From NCBI GenBank assembly GCA_021029095.1, contig JAJOHG010000021.1:434001-498000 (forward strand): a stretch of 64,000 nucleotides of DNA, in the 5' to 3' direction. The position numbers and the translations under genes are program-made. Under the pieces are notes generated by a model. The model was not told where the DNA came from and searched no databases. It was given only the letters and a program-made list of their open reading frames with translations. Source of the stretch: Phellopilus nigrolimitatus (Eukaryota > Basidiomycota > Agaricomycetes > Hymenochaetales > Hymenochaetaceae). Positions 36,530 through 48,265 of the stretch are shown here, in pieces; positions within the stretch are counted from its first letter, which is position 1; every line of letters starts with the position of its first letter.

Positions 36530-37850
36530 TCTACTTGGCTCTACGTCGCCGTTAAGCCGCTCGTCAAGCCCAAGTCAGCAGCTCCTTACGACGTCTTCCT
36601 CTTCGTCGGCGCCATCCTGCTGCTGGGTGGCATATTCTTTGTCCACCATGTCTATGGCGACGTTCTCCCCTCATGGTTCATAGTCGCCGTGCCCGTTCTT
36701 CTTATCATTATCTTCAGCCGACTGCTCGCCGTGCCGAGTTCGCGCTTCGCCAAAGATGACATATGACGCCAGAAAACTACACTTCGGACGAGTTTTACTT
36801 GGACCCAGCCGCTCATCACGCGCGGCACCCGCACGACGCTCAACGAGGATGATGTGTGGAATTACTATGCAGGCTCTCCCAGTCTTCCGCAAATTCGCCG
36901 ACCTCAAGCAGTCGTCGCTGATGTGGAGAATATAGGCCGCCGATTCACTCGATATCATGTACGTTTTGGGCCCTAAACTATTTGGATATACATTCTGAAT
37001 ACATTTTGATGCAGTCTCGACTTTGTCCTGACCTTCGTCTCCGTTCTCTTCAACGCAACATCTCTGGTCCGGGCGCCGCGCTGCCGTACGAATCTGATCG
37101 CAACTCATTAGCGCGATCTACGACAAGGCTCTCAAGCTCAGGGATTTCTCCGGCGTTGTAAAGACGGATGCGAAGGGGATGCGAAGGTTGATGGAGAGGA
37201 AGGGAATAGAACTAAGGGCAGGAAATGCGACAAGAAGGCGGAGAGGAAGGAGTAGGAAAGGAAGGAGAAGGCGGATGATCCGAAAGCAGGCGCAGACGTG
37301 GGCAAGGCCGTCAATTTGATGGCTATGACGCGAATCGAGTACGATCGTTTCTCGTCCTTTGGCACTATTCTTGCCCATTTGCGATTCTCCATGGAGAGTT
37401 TTATGCTCGTCTCCGGGATGTGTTTCATCTACGGTGCTCCTTTCGGTAAATCCATTTGTCTATCCCTTTGGTTTCCTTTCTAAGCTCCTTGCAGAAATCA
37501 TCATCGCGTGTACATTTCTTTACCCGCTGCTCGGCTGGTCCGCCATTCGTTGGCTTCTTGGAGCTCTTCGCCGGATCGCCTCTTAATAGCTTCATTCGCG
37601 AAGCGCACAATTCGCATCCAAGAGGGCGCTCGACAAACGCGTGGATGTGCTCAACGAACTTATCGGCACTGTGCGTACACTCTTTATCTCGCGATCATTT
37701 GCTTCTGCTCTCAACGGAACTCACAGATAAACCTTTTGTAGGTCAAATTCACCAGGAATGTGACGTTTGCTCTGACTAAATTATTATGCTAGTCTCTTTT
37801 CTCGTTGCGTTCGCGAATTCTTTAAATCTAGTTTACGAGGGACGTACTAA
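36530..37850 (+). pseudogene. MRP-type ABC transporter fragment 2 plus a scrap of copy F's 3' end
   Basis: A second, shorter version of ABC fragment 1. It has KPLVKPKSAAPYDVF, HHVYGD, TTLNEDDVW, KFADLKQSSLMW and FGRRAAVRI..QLISAIYDKALK. The Lys-rich insert is broken, then SWSAI- and LLLG-like pieces follow, with deletions removing about 200 bases in the middle. After 37740 the DNA follows 32050-32145, including tgacgtttgctctgactaaa, ttatgctagtctcttttc and the last bases of copy F's final exon (gtttacgag), and then diverges. The duplicated block therefore already contained the join between the ABC piece and copy F. Confidence 0.78.
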
Positions 37851-38150
37851 AGGTAACAAGATGTTCCTTGCTTATTCGTGTAGCTAGTATTTCTTGGTCT
37901 TAATTATGAACCTTTAGTTAGACAATTCCATTAATTTTGATCGCACGGACAAAGGGCGCGCAGATTGAGGATACGTAGTACATGAATTCAGAGAAGAAAG
38001 ATGAAAGATGTCTTGCGCCTTTCTACAGATGAAATTTGTAGTCACAACCGCGGTTGTGGTTCGAGAAGGTAAAGAAGTACATTACCTCCATTCTATGCGC
38101 CAAAGATTAGTAAATGGCCAAATGCGCTGTCATCGAAACTCGATGCATTG
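37851..38150. other. Spacer, nothing recognised
   Basis: AT-rich DNA between ABC fragment 2 and the 3' side of the F-box/LRR relic. No conserved element was found. Confidence 0.4.
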
Positions 38151-38154
38151 CGCC

Positions 38155-39265
38155 TTACAAAGTCCTCGCAGAACAACTCCATTTTTGTACGTGTTCCTTG
38201 CCCCAAGCAAGACCCTTCAGATCACGATACAGTGCAACTCTCTTGAGCGAGTTCAAGGACGAGGAAGAGCGTAATACGGAAAGCAGATCCTCGACCCCGT
38301 CTACGTCCGCTGTATATATTAGAGTCTTCAGAGCTGGACAATACCGCAGAGCAGACGGAAGGATATGCAATGAGTTTGCGCTTAGTAGCTACAAATTTTC
38401 TAGATTTAGAGATGCAGAGGAGTTGAGAGGCGAAAACATGCCGCTCTCCAAACGATTAGAAGATATCGCAAGATCAATGAGTGATGAGGACCATGTCTCT
38501 AGACAGTGCGCGGACGCCAGAATCGGTTTTTTTCGCGCCCGCGTAGAAAGATGCAATTGAAGGCGCCATGGAGGCCAATAGGCGGAGTTGGTACGCGGAG
38601 CGAACAGTCAGTTTGCATATGAAGTCATGGAGACGCGGACAGAATCCAGGCGCGGATATCGTCCTCAGAGATTCGTCGTCGGAGACGCTCAGACTGTCAT
38701 CGAGTGTTCCGTGGTGCATGTCGACCTTTTCAAGACCAGAAGCTCAGGGACAACGCAGAACGCGCGACTTGTAATTCCTCCCACCAGTCTGATCCTCGAC
38801 ACCTGAAGCGATCGCAATTCCTTAAGCGAGGCGAGCACTGCACGGATCTCGCCTTGCCTGCCGTTGCTGTATCCATGGATGACCACATGCGCGACATTCG
38901 CACTCGCAGCTAGGATCTGGGCATGTGTAAGGGACTCGACTTCTAAGTGCTGCACAGTCCCGGAAAATAGAGAATTGACGAGTTTTGCGAACTTCTCGTT
39001 TTCCGAAAGCGTCCGCGCAAGGAGAGGGGCAACGATCTTGCCTGATCTCCTAGATATTACGTAGACGTCACCACCGATGGTTATTACTGTAGAGCTGGGG
39101 CTCTGCAACGCTTTTTCAATACTTGCATACGCGGCAGAGTGATACAAGACTAGACCGCGGCTGATGGTGCCCGTCCGGTGGGTTTTCGACGACCTCGAAA
39201 ATCTGATCAAAAATCTCGGGAGGGACACGAGCAATTGTGTGGTTCACGATACTTCCTAGAACCTA
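38155..39265 (-). pseudogene. F-box/LRR-type gene, decayed
   Basis: From 39255 downwards the minus strand reads ARVPPEIFDQIFEVVE (F-box start) and SSLVSLCRVCKY. A TGA follows, then KSVAEPQLYS, where related proteins would continue. The next pieces are YVISRRSGKIVAPLLARTLSE, HLEVESLTHAQILA, AHVVIHGYSNGRQGEIRAVLASLKELRSLQVS, RLHDFICKL and RYCPALKTLIYTADVDGVEDLLS. These look like the leucine-rich part of fungal F-box proteins. Frames change between blocks, and no ATG precedes the F-box in frame. The copy at 10510-10996 has a TAG at the same codon, so the stop may predate the duplication. Probably inactive. Confidence 0.65.
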
Positions 39266-40239
39266 TCAGATACATCGATAATGGGTGAAAGCAGGACTTA
39301 CCTGTTTCTAAGTGACGAAAAACTAAGCTATCGCTAGCAAAAGCGAGGCTGGATCTGAGTTATTGGGAGCGAAGAAAAGCTATCATTTGCACCTAAAGCT
39401 GTGCTGTCCCTTCCGTGAGAACTGTTTTCCCCGTGAGAACTGCCTATGATGGTGCATGCCTCGAAGGCACGCAGGTCGTCTCCCTTCTCTTTCTCTCCCT
39501 CCCTCCGCGAAAAAAACCTGAATTTCTGAGCTCAATAAACAAAGCTTCCAATTTTACTTGCAAAGATGTACAAGATCTGACAAGAATGATACTTAGGTCT
39601 CCTAAGGAGACATCACATGGCTGTACCCCAGTGAGACTGACAGTGAGAGCTTGTCATAATGGCTTGCATTCGCAGCCCTATTGGTGCATAAAAGAGCACA
39701 GATAAAGCCTTAGTTATGCAAGCTTCGCTCCCCCCCTAATATGTGGGCATCCCACATATAAATTCACGTTTTGGTGAAAGGTTGTCAAGATGATAACTTG
39801 CACGTGCAATTCGGTACGCGAGTACATAAATTACATAAGAAAGACGCACTCTCTCGACGCGCCGCATCGACGCGCCTTTGCACTCCGACGACGTCCGGCT
39901 CGGGACCGCGAATAAGAGGATACTCGTCGTGCGTTCGCTTTCCACCTCGCTGTCGCATTCTCCTACTTCCAAATGCTAAAGAAGGACACACTTTTTTCAC
40001 ACCCCTGGTATCCTCACTACCCCGTACTCAACGGATGATTGCAGCATCACTGCGACACTGCCATCCGGCACATCTCGCCTGATTTTCTGCACGAAGGTTC
40101 AATACCGCACGTTCTAGTGGGCGAGATAACGACCTATACGAATTGACGGTATTCGTCTGCGCACCTCGTAATGCGCTGATTTCATATATCGATATTGTGG
40201 CACCAGGAATTCTCATTCTTCTATTTGTCTTGCTTCGAA
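39266..40239. other. Unassigned stretch before the copy G module
   Basis: ORFs here (39415-39705, 39736-39972, 39771-40082 and others) overlap on both strands and match nothing known. I see no duplicate of this stretch elsewhere in the window. Confidence 0.4.
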
Positions 40240-40761
40240 GTCTCGACGCGCGTGTTTGTCCATCCTGCTTCCAATCCGGACTTTCTTAATGCCCGAGTTA
40301 GAACATTCAACAAACTAGCATCTGTGGCGAATTCTCCGCATCTCTGAAACACACTCGGTGACATCTTACGGACTCACGTACTTTGTAAACTCATGCAGGT
40401 ATACAGATGACATTGGCAGGACGGGCCGTACAGTCTGCGGTGCTTTGGTTGGTGAATGTCAATTCAATGAACCAATATGTCCTCGGGTGATCTCGTCCGC
40501 AAGTTCAACTCCTTTGTCTCTGTAACAACTCTCAAACAGGCTACTTCTCGACATTTCACGACCGTAGTGGTAAACGTCTGGTGAGGAGAAAGAAGAGGGT
40601 GCCCCGAGGCGCGTGCTCGACATCCGTCGTGCTTCCAATCCGGACTTTTTTGAGTTCCTATGCATACTGCGCCAGAAATACTGGCTGCCATTGCTATATC
40701 AGCCAGTGCCCAGTTGGCTTCACTTCAGATCTCGTACTTGCGTTTACATTCAGTCACAAAA
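40240..40761 (+). promoter_or_regulatory. Upstream module of copy G
   Basis: Contains the family's upstream words: ttccaatccggactttctt (40271 and again near 40638), gagttagaacattcaacaaactagc, catgcaggtatacagatgacattgg and gaggagaaagaagagggtgcc. A TATA-like gctatatcagcc sits at about 40692, weaker than in the other copies because the tataag is changed. Confidence 0.6.
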
Positions 40762-42447
40762 ATGCCCTCCAACGCTCCTCCCTCGTACGAGTCTGTCGTT
40801 GCACGCTTAGAGCAGTGTCTTGGCTCCAACCCAAAGCCTCAGGAGGTCCTCGACGCCGCTGAACAGCTTCCTCAGTATGAGATTGACATCCTCGTTGCCA
40901 ATGCTGTCCAATTAGAGGATTTGACGCCGGCCCAGACCGCAGACCTCCACGCCGGTATGGTAAAGACGATGTCGTCTCCGGATGCAGCACCCTCCCTTAA
41001 AACAGCTGCCACCGATGCTGCCATCGCATGTAACGCAGTCGAGACCATGTTCAGCAACTTGCTGAGATCGCTGGCAAGTATCGACGCGAAGAATACACCA
41101 CCGAAAGAGGGTGCCTTCGTCCCGAGATTTGAAATCTTAAATCAAGTATGCCATTTACCTTCATTCTCGGAAATGGGGGGTCACAGATTAACTCCCTCTG
41201 CCCTTTCCTTGCAGGCGTTTCGTCGGGTTGTGTACGACAGCAAGGATCTTGCTATCGATATCTCCGTTTATAGTAATCGTTAGTTCGATTCAAGCTTCTC
41301 TATTCATCGTGCTGCGTTTGCTGAAGTATGGCATCGTAAGGTTTTGATACGGTTATCATTCCGATGTGCAATGACAACAATCTAACCATAGAGCAGAGGA
41401 AGGCTAAAATTGGGCAATTCATCAAGGTGCCCAAGTGACCTTGCCTTTTTTCTACTGAGTGTTTCGCTTGACCTCTTCGACGCCTACAGGACGCCGACAA
41501 CTTTTCCAAAAATTCCGATGCCATGCACACTCGCTTTAGCAAGCTCAAGGATGACTTCGCTGTGTTCGTCAGCTCTTTCAGTGGCTGGGCCGTCGACAAG
41601 GAAGGCGCGGACACCGACGCGCTCAAGCAAGCACGGGCGGAGTTGACGGTATTGAAAAACGAGCTATCTAATCTCAAAACTGCGCTCCATGTCTTCGGTG
41701 CAGCCGCGGCTATCGCCTTGCCGGTGGCCGCGATCTTGGCTTTGATGCCGACCGCATATGTGACCTATATCATTGTAAGTTGACACTCGGGCCACGGCCT
41801 TCATCTTACTGAAATCACTGTACCTGACAAGCATCCTAGGTAGGTGGCCTGGTAATTGCAGGTCTAAACACCGCTACCGTCGTCGGTTTGGCCATTGCCA
41901 TCACGTGTCAGTCCTCTCTACTCTGTCGCTCCTTCAGACTTTCTGACACCTCTCTCGTCTTGAATGGTCTCAGCCAAAGAAGGAGAAATAGAAGGCAAGC
42001 AAACGAAGATCAATGACTTGGTCGCAGCGATCAATGAGATCAAAACCACACGCGAGAAGCTTCAACTGCTCGGCTCGGAAAACCTTACCCTCTTCAACAG
42101 AAACATCACTATCCTGTCTGTGCTCTGGACATCTGCGCATGACGATGCGCGGAAGATCGAGCAGTGGCTTGAAAGCGGTGCCGAAGATGCTGTGAGTGAA
42201 CATGATTCACACCGACACTTTCGGAGCGAGTGTTGACAGCTCTATTGCTCAGGATATTCCCAGGTACATGCAAATATCAATCAAGCAGGCTGCCAACGCC
42301 TGTGAGTATCCCTTCCCCATTACCGCGGTAATGTTGTGCGTGCAAATTGACCGATGAATTTATGTTACAGACAAGGCAATGTCGGTCTACCTTACTGACT
42401 ACGCGAGGGGAATCACAACAGCCAACATCCCAAAGCCAAACTCGTAA
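40762..42447 (+). CDS. Copy G: helical hydrophobic-hairpin family protein (type 2)
   Basis: Starts at 40762 (MPSNAPPSYES) and stops at 42445-42447. Type 2 block: NAVQLEDLTPAQTADLHAGMV, then CNAVETMFSNLL. Exon 4 (about 41490-41774) has DKEGADTDALKQARAEL and hydrophobic VFGAAAAIALPVAAILALM. Exon 5 reads GGLVIAGLNTATVVGLAI. Exon 6 (about 41975-42192) has AAINEIKTTREKLQLLG and LESGAEDA. Exon 7 reads IPRYMQISIKQAANA, and the final exon ends ANIPKPNS. All junctions look normal. It faces copy H tail-to-tail, giving a type 2/type 1 convergent pair. Together with copy E it forms the closest pair of type 2 genes. Confidence 0.82.
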
Positions 42448-43669
42448 TTCAAAACTGAGGAGTTCGCGAATACAGTTAGAGAAGAAAGGAATGTATTGTT
42501 TTATGTACAGTAATCAGAATAAATGTCGAGAATGACTAAAGCATGGTATTATTGCTTCGATCTTGTAAATAGATCAGGTCGTTTTTTCTACGAGTATAAC
42601 TGACATTGTGTGTATAAATCGGAGGATGGAGTCCAGGCAGTTGGCGGTAAGATTACGTTCGTGTGGACCTCGCTTTTTGCTTTGAAGAGGTCGCAAGTAT
42701 CCGAAATTTGTTCCACTCGTTTTGACATGCCACATTATCCCGCAACCCTCCTTTCGTGAAAGGTTTTAGTAGCTTGTTTTAGTAATGTCTCCATATATCA
42801 ACTTCATGTGTACATCGCAGTCATCCTTTGTACACATGGGACGGAGAACAACCATGGCTTTTCGGACGTTCTTCGTAATATGTATGTAGAAACACCAACT
42901 TCATCTACTTGCATCCTGGGTATTTCACCATCTGCGACGGGCAGGTGGTTTTTCGAAGTATAAAGCTATACACAAGACATATTGTAATTAGATACAAAAT
43001 CACCGTGAAAACCATATCCATCTCCCAGATGGACGCACAAGCTAATCTCACATAACAATTCACAATTCAACATCGCGGAATCGCCGCTATGACGCCAGTG
43101 CACTTGTGTGTTTCTGCACTTCCTCACTGCAAGCTCTTTCACACGGACAGTTTCGACAGTAGGTATGGCTTGGTAATACTCGAGGGACCGAGATGCGTAC
43201 GGGTCTTCCGGTCTTGCTCTGATGACGAGAGGAGCGAGACTGCCTTCATGTGCACATGGGACCTATCTGCTACCGGAAGAGGATGAGCCGGCTCGGACTC
43301 GAGAGACATCGGACATTATATATATATTGGGAAGGAAGAGAGTGTGCACGCTCTTCTAATGTAGTTGATAGAATGGCAAAAACCGGGTCAGTGTGCATGA
43401 GGGCGCGGATGAGGGAATGCAAAAGATAATATGCGAGGAGGTGGAGGATGGACAAACTATGCAATGTTTTTTTTGAAATTAAATCCGCCCGAACATCTTG
43501 AGTCTTGTGTTGATAGAGAATACGACGGGCATGTCTTGAAAAGCAAGCATATCATTGTATTGCAATCGTTCGACATTTCTTCTGACTATTTTACATACTT
43601 CACATAAAACAACACACTCGACTCTTCTCTCGATTCACTTGCGGACTCTTGAAATTCGGCTTATGAGAG
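42448..43669. other. Space between convergent copies G and H
   Basis: The left part (to about 42925) matches the 3' flank of copy E. The right part (43335-43620) matches the 3' flank of copy D. Between them is unassigned DNA. No gene is seen, and an ORF at 43089-43286 is unsupported. Confidence 0.5.
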
Positions 43670-45327
43670 TTAGGACTTCAACGTGCTGACTGACGTGATG
43701 CCGTCTGCGTATTCGCGAAGGTAACCCGCCATTGTCTTGTCTAATTCGTGTGTTTATTGATCAGGTTTATCGCCACAGTAAAAGGGAGTGGAAGTGAAAC
43801 TCACAGATGCTGACAGCGTTGTCGACCGAGACTAGCATGTACTCGGGCATATCCTGAGAAATAGAACTATCAGCATCGAAAGAGTCGAGATGAATTATTT
43901 TCACTCACAGCATCCTTCGCACCACCCTCAAGCCAAGTCTTGACGTCTAGCGCATCGTTATGCGCAGATGTCCAGAGCAAGGCTATGACAGAGATGTTTT
44001 GATTGAAAAGGGTGAGGTTTTCCGTGCCGAGCAGTTCGAGCTTCTCGCGTGTCGCCTTAATGTCGTTGATCGACTGGACCAAGGCATCAATGCGCGCTTG
44101 CTTGGCTTCGACTTGTTCTTTCTTTGCTAAGAGAAGTGAGAGAGACATGACAGAGTAAGAAGGAACGGACTGACAATCGATAGCAATGGCCAGGCCGACG
44201 ACAGAGCTGGTGCTTACACCCGCGAAAATCAAACCGCCGATCTAATATTTTATCAGGCGCATTCGGGATGAATGACATAGTCCAAGGGGTAACTTACAAT
44301 GACGAACGCCGCGAAAGGACCGGATATCAAAGCCAAAATCCCGGTTACCGGCAGTGAGGCGGCAGCGACCCCACCGACCGCAAAGAGTGCGATTTGGAGT
44401 TCAGATAGCTCATTCCTCAATTTCTCCAAGTCCTTACGGGCTTGCTCGAGCTCTTTGGTGTCAGCACCCTCCTTATCGAAGGCCCAGCCACTGAATGAAC
44501 CAGTGAATACAGCAAAATCAATTTTGAGATTGCTGAAACTCCTCTCCATGGCACTGGTTTTTTCGGAGAAACTGTCGGCGTCCTTCAAGCGTCGAGAAGA
44601 TTAGGCAAGGCTTTTAGTAAAACGTAAGATCATATTGGAACGCGCCTTGATAAATTCCTCGACTTTGCTCTTCCTCTGCTCAGTAGTAAGAGACTGATCC
44701 TTGCAGATAGGAATAATGACTGAGTCAAAGCCTTGTGATGTCCTCCGTCAACAAGAGTGTACACAACATAATGGAAAAATGCATGCATCCGACTTACGCA
44801 AACCATAGTTGGCGATCTTGACAGCGAGATCCTTGCTGTCGCGCACAATCTGGAAAAACGCCTGCAAAAATGGAAAGAACAAGAAGATCAACTCGTGAAC
44901 ACATCTCCCAGTTTCAGAGTGAGAGTGAAAGAAAACGGCATACTTGATTTATGATCTTGAATCTCGGGACGAAAGCACCCTCTTTCGGTGGAATATTCTT
45001 CGCGTCGATACTTGCCAGTGTGCTCGTGAGGTTGATAAACATGGCCTCAATTTCACTGCATGCGGCCGCAGCATCGGCAGCAGCTGTTTTAAGCTCCAGG
45101 GCTGCATCCTGAGACGATAGCGTCTTGGCCACGCCGACCGTGAAGGCGGCTTGCTCTGCCGGCGTCAAATCCGCCATCTCACCGGCATTGGCAACGAGGA
45201 TGTCAATTTCGTACTGAGGAAGCTGTTTTGCGACGCTGATAACCTCCTGAGGCTTTGGCTTGGCCCCAAGACGCTGTTCGAGGCGTGCAACGACAGACTC
45301 GTATGAGGGAGGGGCGTCGGAGGACAT
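43670..45327 (-). CDS. Copy H: helical hydrophobic-hairpin family protein (type 1)
   Basis: Starts at 45327 (MSSDAPPSYES) and stops at 43670-43672, with the final residues changed (SVSTLKS instead of VNIPKP) but no shift in length. Exon 1 has NAGEMADLTPAEQAAFTVGVAKTL (type 1) and CSEIEAMFINL. Exon 4 (about 44298-44583) has DKEGADTKELEQARKDL and ALFAVGGVAAASLPVTGILALI. Exon 5 reads GGLIFAGVSTSSVVGLAIAI, and exon 6 has ALVQSINDIKATREKLELLG. TATA-like cttatatatc lies near 45384. It is very close to copies C and D over exons 4-6. Apparently intact. Confidence 0.82.
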
Positions 45328-45970
45328 GTTTGTGACTGAATGTAAATGCAAGTACGAGTTCTGAAGTGAGACAAACAGCCACGGCTTATATATCAATGGC
45401 ACCAGAGAACAATAAACCAGGCTGAAAGACGTGATAGCTCCGAGCTAGTATTTCTGGCGCAGTATGCATAGGCACTGAAGAAAGTTCGGATTGGAAGCAG
45501 GACGGACATCGAGCACGCGCCTCGAGACCCCACTCTTCTTTCTCCAAACGTCTACCGCTCGGGTCGTTAGATGACGAGAAGCAGCTTGCTTGAAAATTAT
45601 TACTGGTGCAAAAGAACCGAGCTTTCCAGAGGACGCGTTGATTGAAAGAATTAACGCTATCCAACCAAAGCACCGCAGGACTGTCCGGCCCGTCCTGCCG
45701 ATGTCAGATGTATACCGCATTCACAAAGTACGTGAGCCCGTAAGATGTTTATCGAGTGTGTTTCAGAAATACGGAGAACTCACTACAGATACTAGTTCGT
45801 TGAATGTTCTAATTCAGGCATCTAAGAAAGTCCGGATCGGAAGCAGGACGACACCAAACACGCGCCGAGACTTCTCATCGAAGAAGGTCTACCGCCTGGG
45901 TAGTAAGGCGCGAGAAGTGGCCTTTTGAAGTTATTCCAGAGTCGAAACGAGATTGCCTGAGGACACTTAG
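45328..45970 (-). promoter_or_regulatory. Upstream module of copy H
   Basis: TATA-like box near 45384-45392, cggattggaagcaggacg words near 45488 and 45836, and the tagttcgttgaatgttctaa word near 45795. The order is as upstream of copies D and K. The ORFs within are not conserved between copies. Confidence 0.65.
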
Positions 45971-46379
45971 TTTGTTGAATCGACGCTGTCCAACCAAGGC
46001 ACCAGAGATTGCCCCGACCGCGCTGCCGATCACCAGCGTACACTCTTCTTGTGGAAGATGTACATTGCTTGTTTTCTATCAAATTGAGGGTGAGAAGGGA
46101 AAATGTTTCATAGCAAGCCTCGAGAAGCAAGACAAATGGAAGAAATGAAGATTCCTGATCCTGATATACATGTAATACAACAGCGCATTGCGAGGTGCGC
46201 GGACGAACATTGTCGATGCGTACTAGAACATGCAGTGTTGTTGAACATCATGGGTAAGAGGCATCGGGCCGCAGATGCTGCAATCGACCCGCTGAGTGCG
46301 GGGGGTTGAAACAGGAAGAAAGGCATCGGTTCGACGGAAGGTGAAACCACGTGCGCGATCACGTGCATCAAAGGCTCTC

Positions 46380-47190
46380 CACGTATAGCATTAGCAATCT
46401 TAACATGACTTTTCATCGTACAAGCAGTTGCCTTTGATCTCGACAAGACGCCCAGGACGAGCGAAAAGCCCACAGTTTCGAACCTCGCTCCCTCCTGGTT
46501 GTCGAGGGCATGTTCGAAGTCAGGACCACTGTCGGTGACGCTCACTTAGTGGACCACTTAATCCAGAAGTTCAGGCGAGAGAACAAGAAGGTGCGTCTAG
46601 TTTTTTCAATGTGAGTTTATTTTATTTACTTTTATTTTAATATCAGGTATCTCGACCAATCCCCATGCTTTTTGCCATCTCCGCATGGCCTACGAACGCG
46701 CAAAGCGCATCCTCTCCTCGGCCGTGCAAACCACCATTGAGGTCGAGTCGCTCTATGACAGCATTTACTTCTGCACCTCCCTCTCCCGTGCGCGTTTTGG
46801 ACAGCTTCTCCAGGACCTCTTCTAGCACGTTTAAGCCGTCGAGAATTTTCTCCGCGATTCGAAGATCGACAAGGCGAGCGTTCACGAAACTGATGGTTTT
46901 ACCCGTATCCCGGGTATCGTAAAGTTCGTTTCGGACTCCTTCAGCGACATGAAGCCCATCAATACCGCGATCGTAACGCTTCCGGGAAGACTCGGGACCT
47001 GCCCTTCCTTGACATCGCCTCTCTCTCTCTGTAATGAGGCCGCCGGCAGTGTCATAACAGCGCTCATCAAGTGTAACACGACTGTCCCGACGAAGAAATC
47101 TGAATATAACGAAGACCAGTCCAGTATCCTTATTCAGGTCTTCGAGGACGAGCGTGCACGAAGGACAATCACATTTTCGGAAAGTCTAAG
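46380..47190 (+). pseudogene. HSP70 (Ssa-type) gene relic
   Basis: Ordered HSP70 blocks on the plus strand are FEPRSLLVVEGMFEVRTT (about 46478-46530), LVDHLIQKFRRENKK before a normal donor (about 46550-46591), [32 protein letters not shown] (about 46660-46760), [41 protein letters not shown] and ALIKCNTTVPTKKSE (about 47060-47105), then LIQVFEDERAR. HSP70 chaperones bind ATP and unfolded protein. Stops and frame changes, plus large losses in the ATPase domain, make it inactive. It lies between the back of copy H's module and the front of copy I's module. Confidence 0.85.
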
Positions 47191-47214
47191 TTATCCGATA
47201 TCCCGTCTATGCCG

Positions 47215-48265
47215 CGTGTCGAACCGGCCGAATGGCACGCCGCTACAGTGCTGAGTACACAGGTCCGTCTGCTGGAAGGGCCGGCAGCGCACATGTTACG
47301 TCATGTTTTTCTGACCCACCTGTACTTACAGAACGGATTATACATCTTTCAAGGCATTTCAATGACAATCAACCTATATATGTCCTAATACGTATATATC
47401 AAAGCAAGAGAAATTGTAACATGCCATGCGTAGCAATGGCCCACAAGCAAAGGTATGCTTGACGGCCCTTACATCAGATACCCATCGAAGTCGGAGCTTG
47501 GCCGTTCTTCCTTGGTTCCATACCTTTCATGGAAGCAAGCCAGGTGACCGATAATTGATGTTTCAAGAATCATACAGGCTACGCCCTTACTCGGGGTTCG
47601 CGAATTTCATGTCTGATTTCCTAATGGTTGGTCCCCGCCAATATCGGACAGCAAGTCTGCTTCCCGCATCTATACTGTAAGGTACACAAATTGTTGGGAA
47701 TACGAATCGTAAATTTGCAGGGCGTATCTATCGCGCAGATGCTCGCCGAACACTGTATACGACACTTCCTGGACTTCGAGAATTAGAACCTCCGACAGAC
47801 CAGCACATGTGGTGAGTTCTCTTGAACACTTTCGATAAATATCTTGCGGGTTAACATATTTTGTAAACTCATGCGGGTACACAGCTGATATTGGAAGTGC
47901 GGGCTCGGCAGTCTGTGGTGCCTTCGACAGCGTCAATTCATTGAATCAACACGTCCTCGGGAAAGCTCGGCTCTTTCGCTCCAGTAATAATACTCAAACA
48001 GGCTACTTCTCGACATTTCACGACCCTAGTGGTAAACGTCTGGTGAGGAGAAAGAAGAGGGTGCCCCGAGGCACGTGCTCGATGTCCGTCCTGCTTCCAA
48101 TCCGGACTTTCTTGAGTGCCTATGCATACTGCACCAGAAATACTGGTTTAGAGCTATCACGTCTTTCAGCTTGGCTTATTGTCTTCTGGCTCCACTGGTA
48201 TATAAGCCGATCGTCGCTTTGTTTCGCTTCAGAGCTCATACTTGCATTTACATTCAGTCACAAAC
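47215..48265 (+). promoter_or_regulatory. Upstream module of copy I (1 kb, near-identical to that of copy E)
   Basis: Follows 25930-26978 closely from end to end, with a TATA box (tatataagccg) near 48199, about 65 bases before the ATG. Near-identity over a full kilobase, far beyond a core promoter, shows recent segmental duplication. Confidence 0.75.
47670..47936 (-). other. Open frame of 88 codons within the copy I module
   Basis: Reads MTLSKAPQTAEPALPISAVY... and ends FVYLTV, divergent from copy I. An almost identical open frame occurs at 58537-58803 beside copy J. In the copy E module the frame is interrupted, and in those of G, H and K only parts remain. Because the DNA is nearly identical in I and J, conservation of the frame cannot be separated from recent duplication. 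I do not claim a protein. Confidence 0.3.

Noticed and set aside
43089..43286. 65-codon ORF between copies G and H
   Set aside because: No relatives, no introns or TATA context, and not present in the parallel flanks of other copies.
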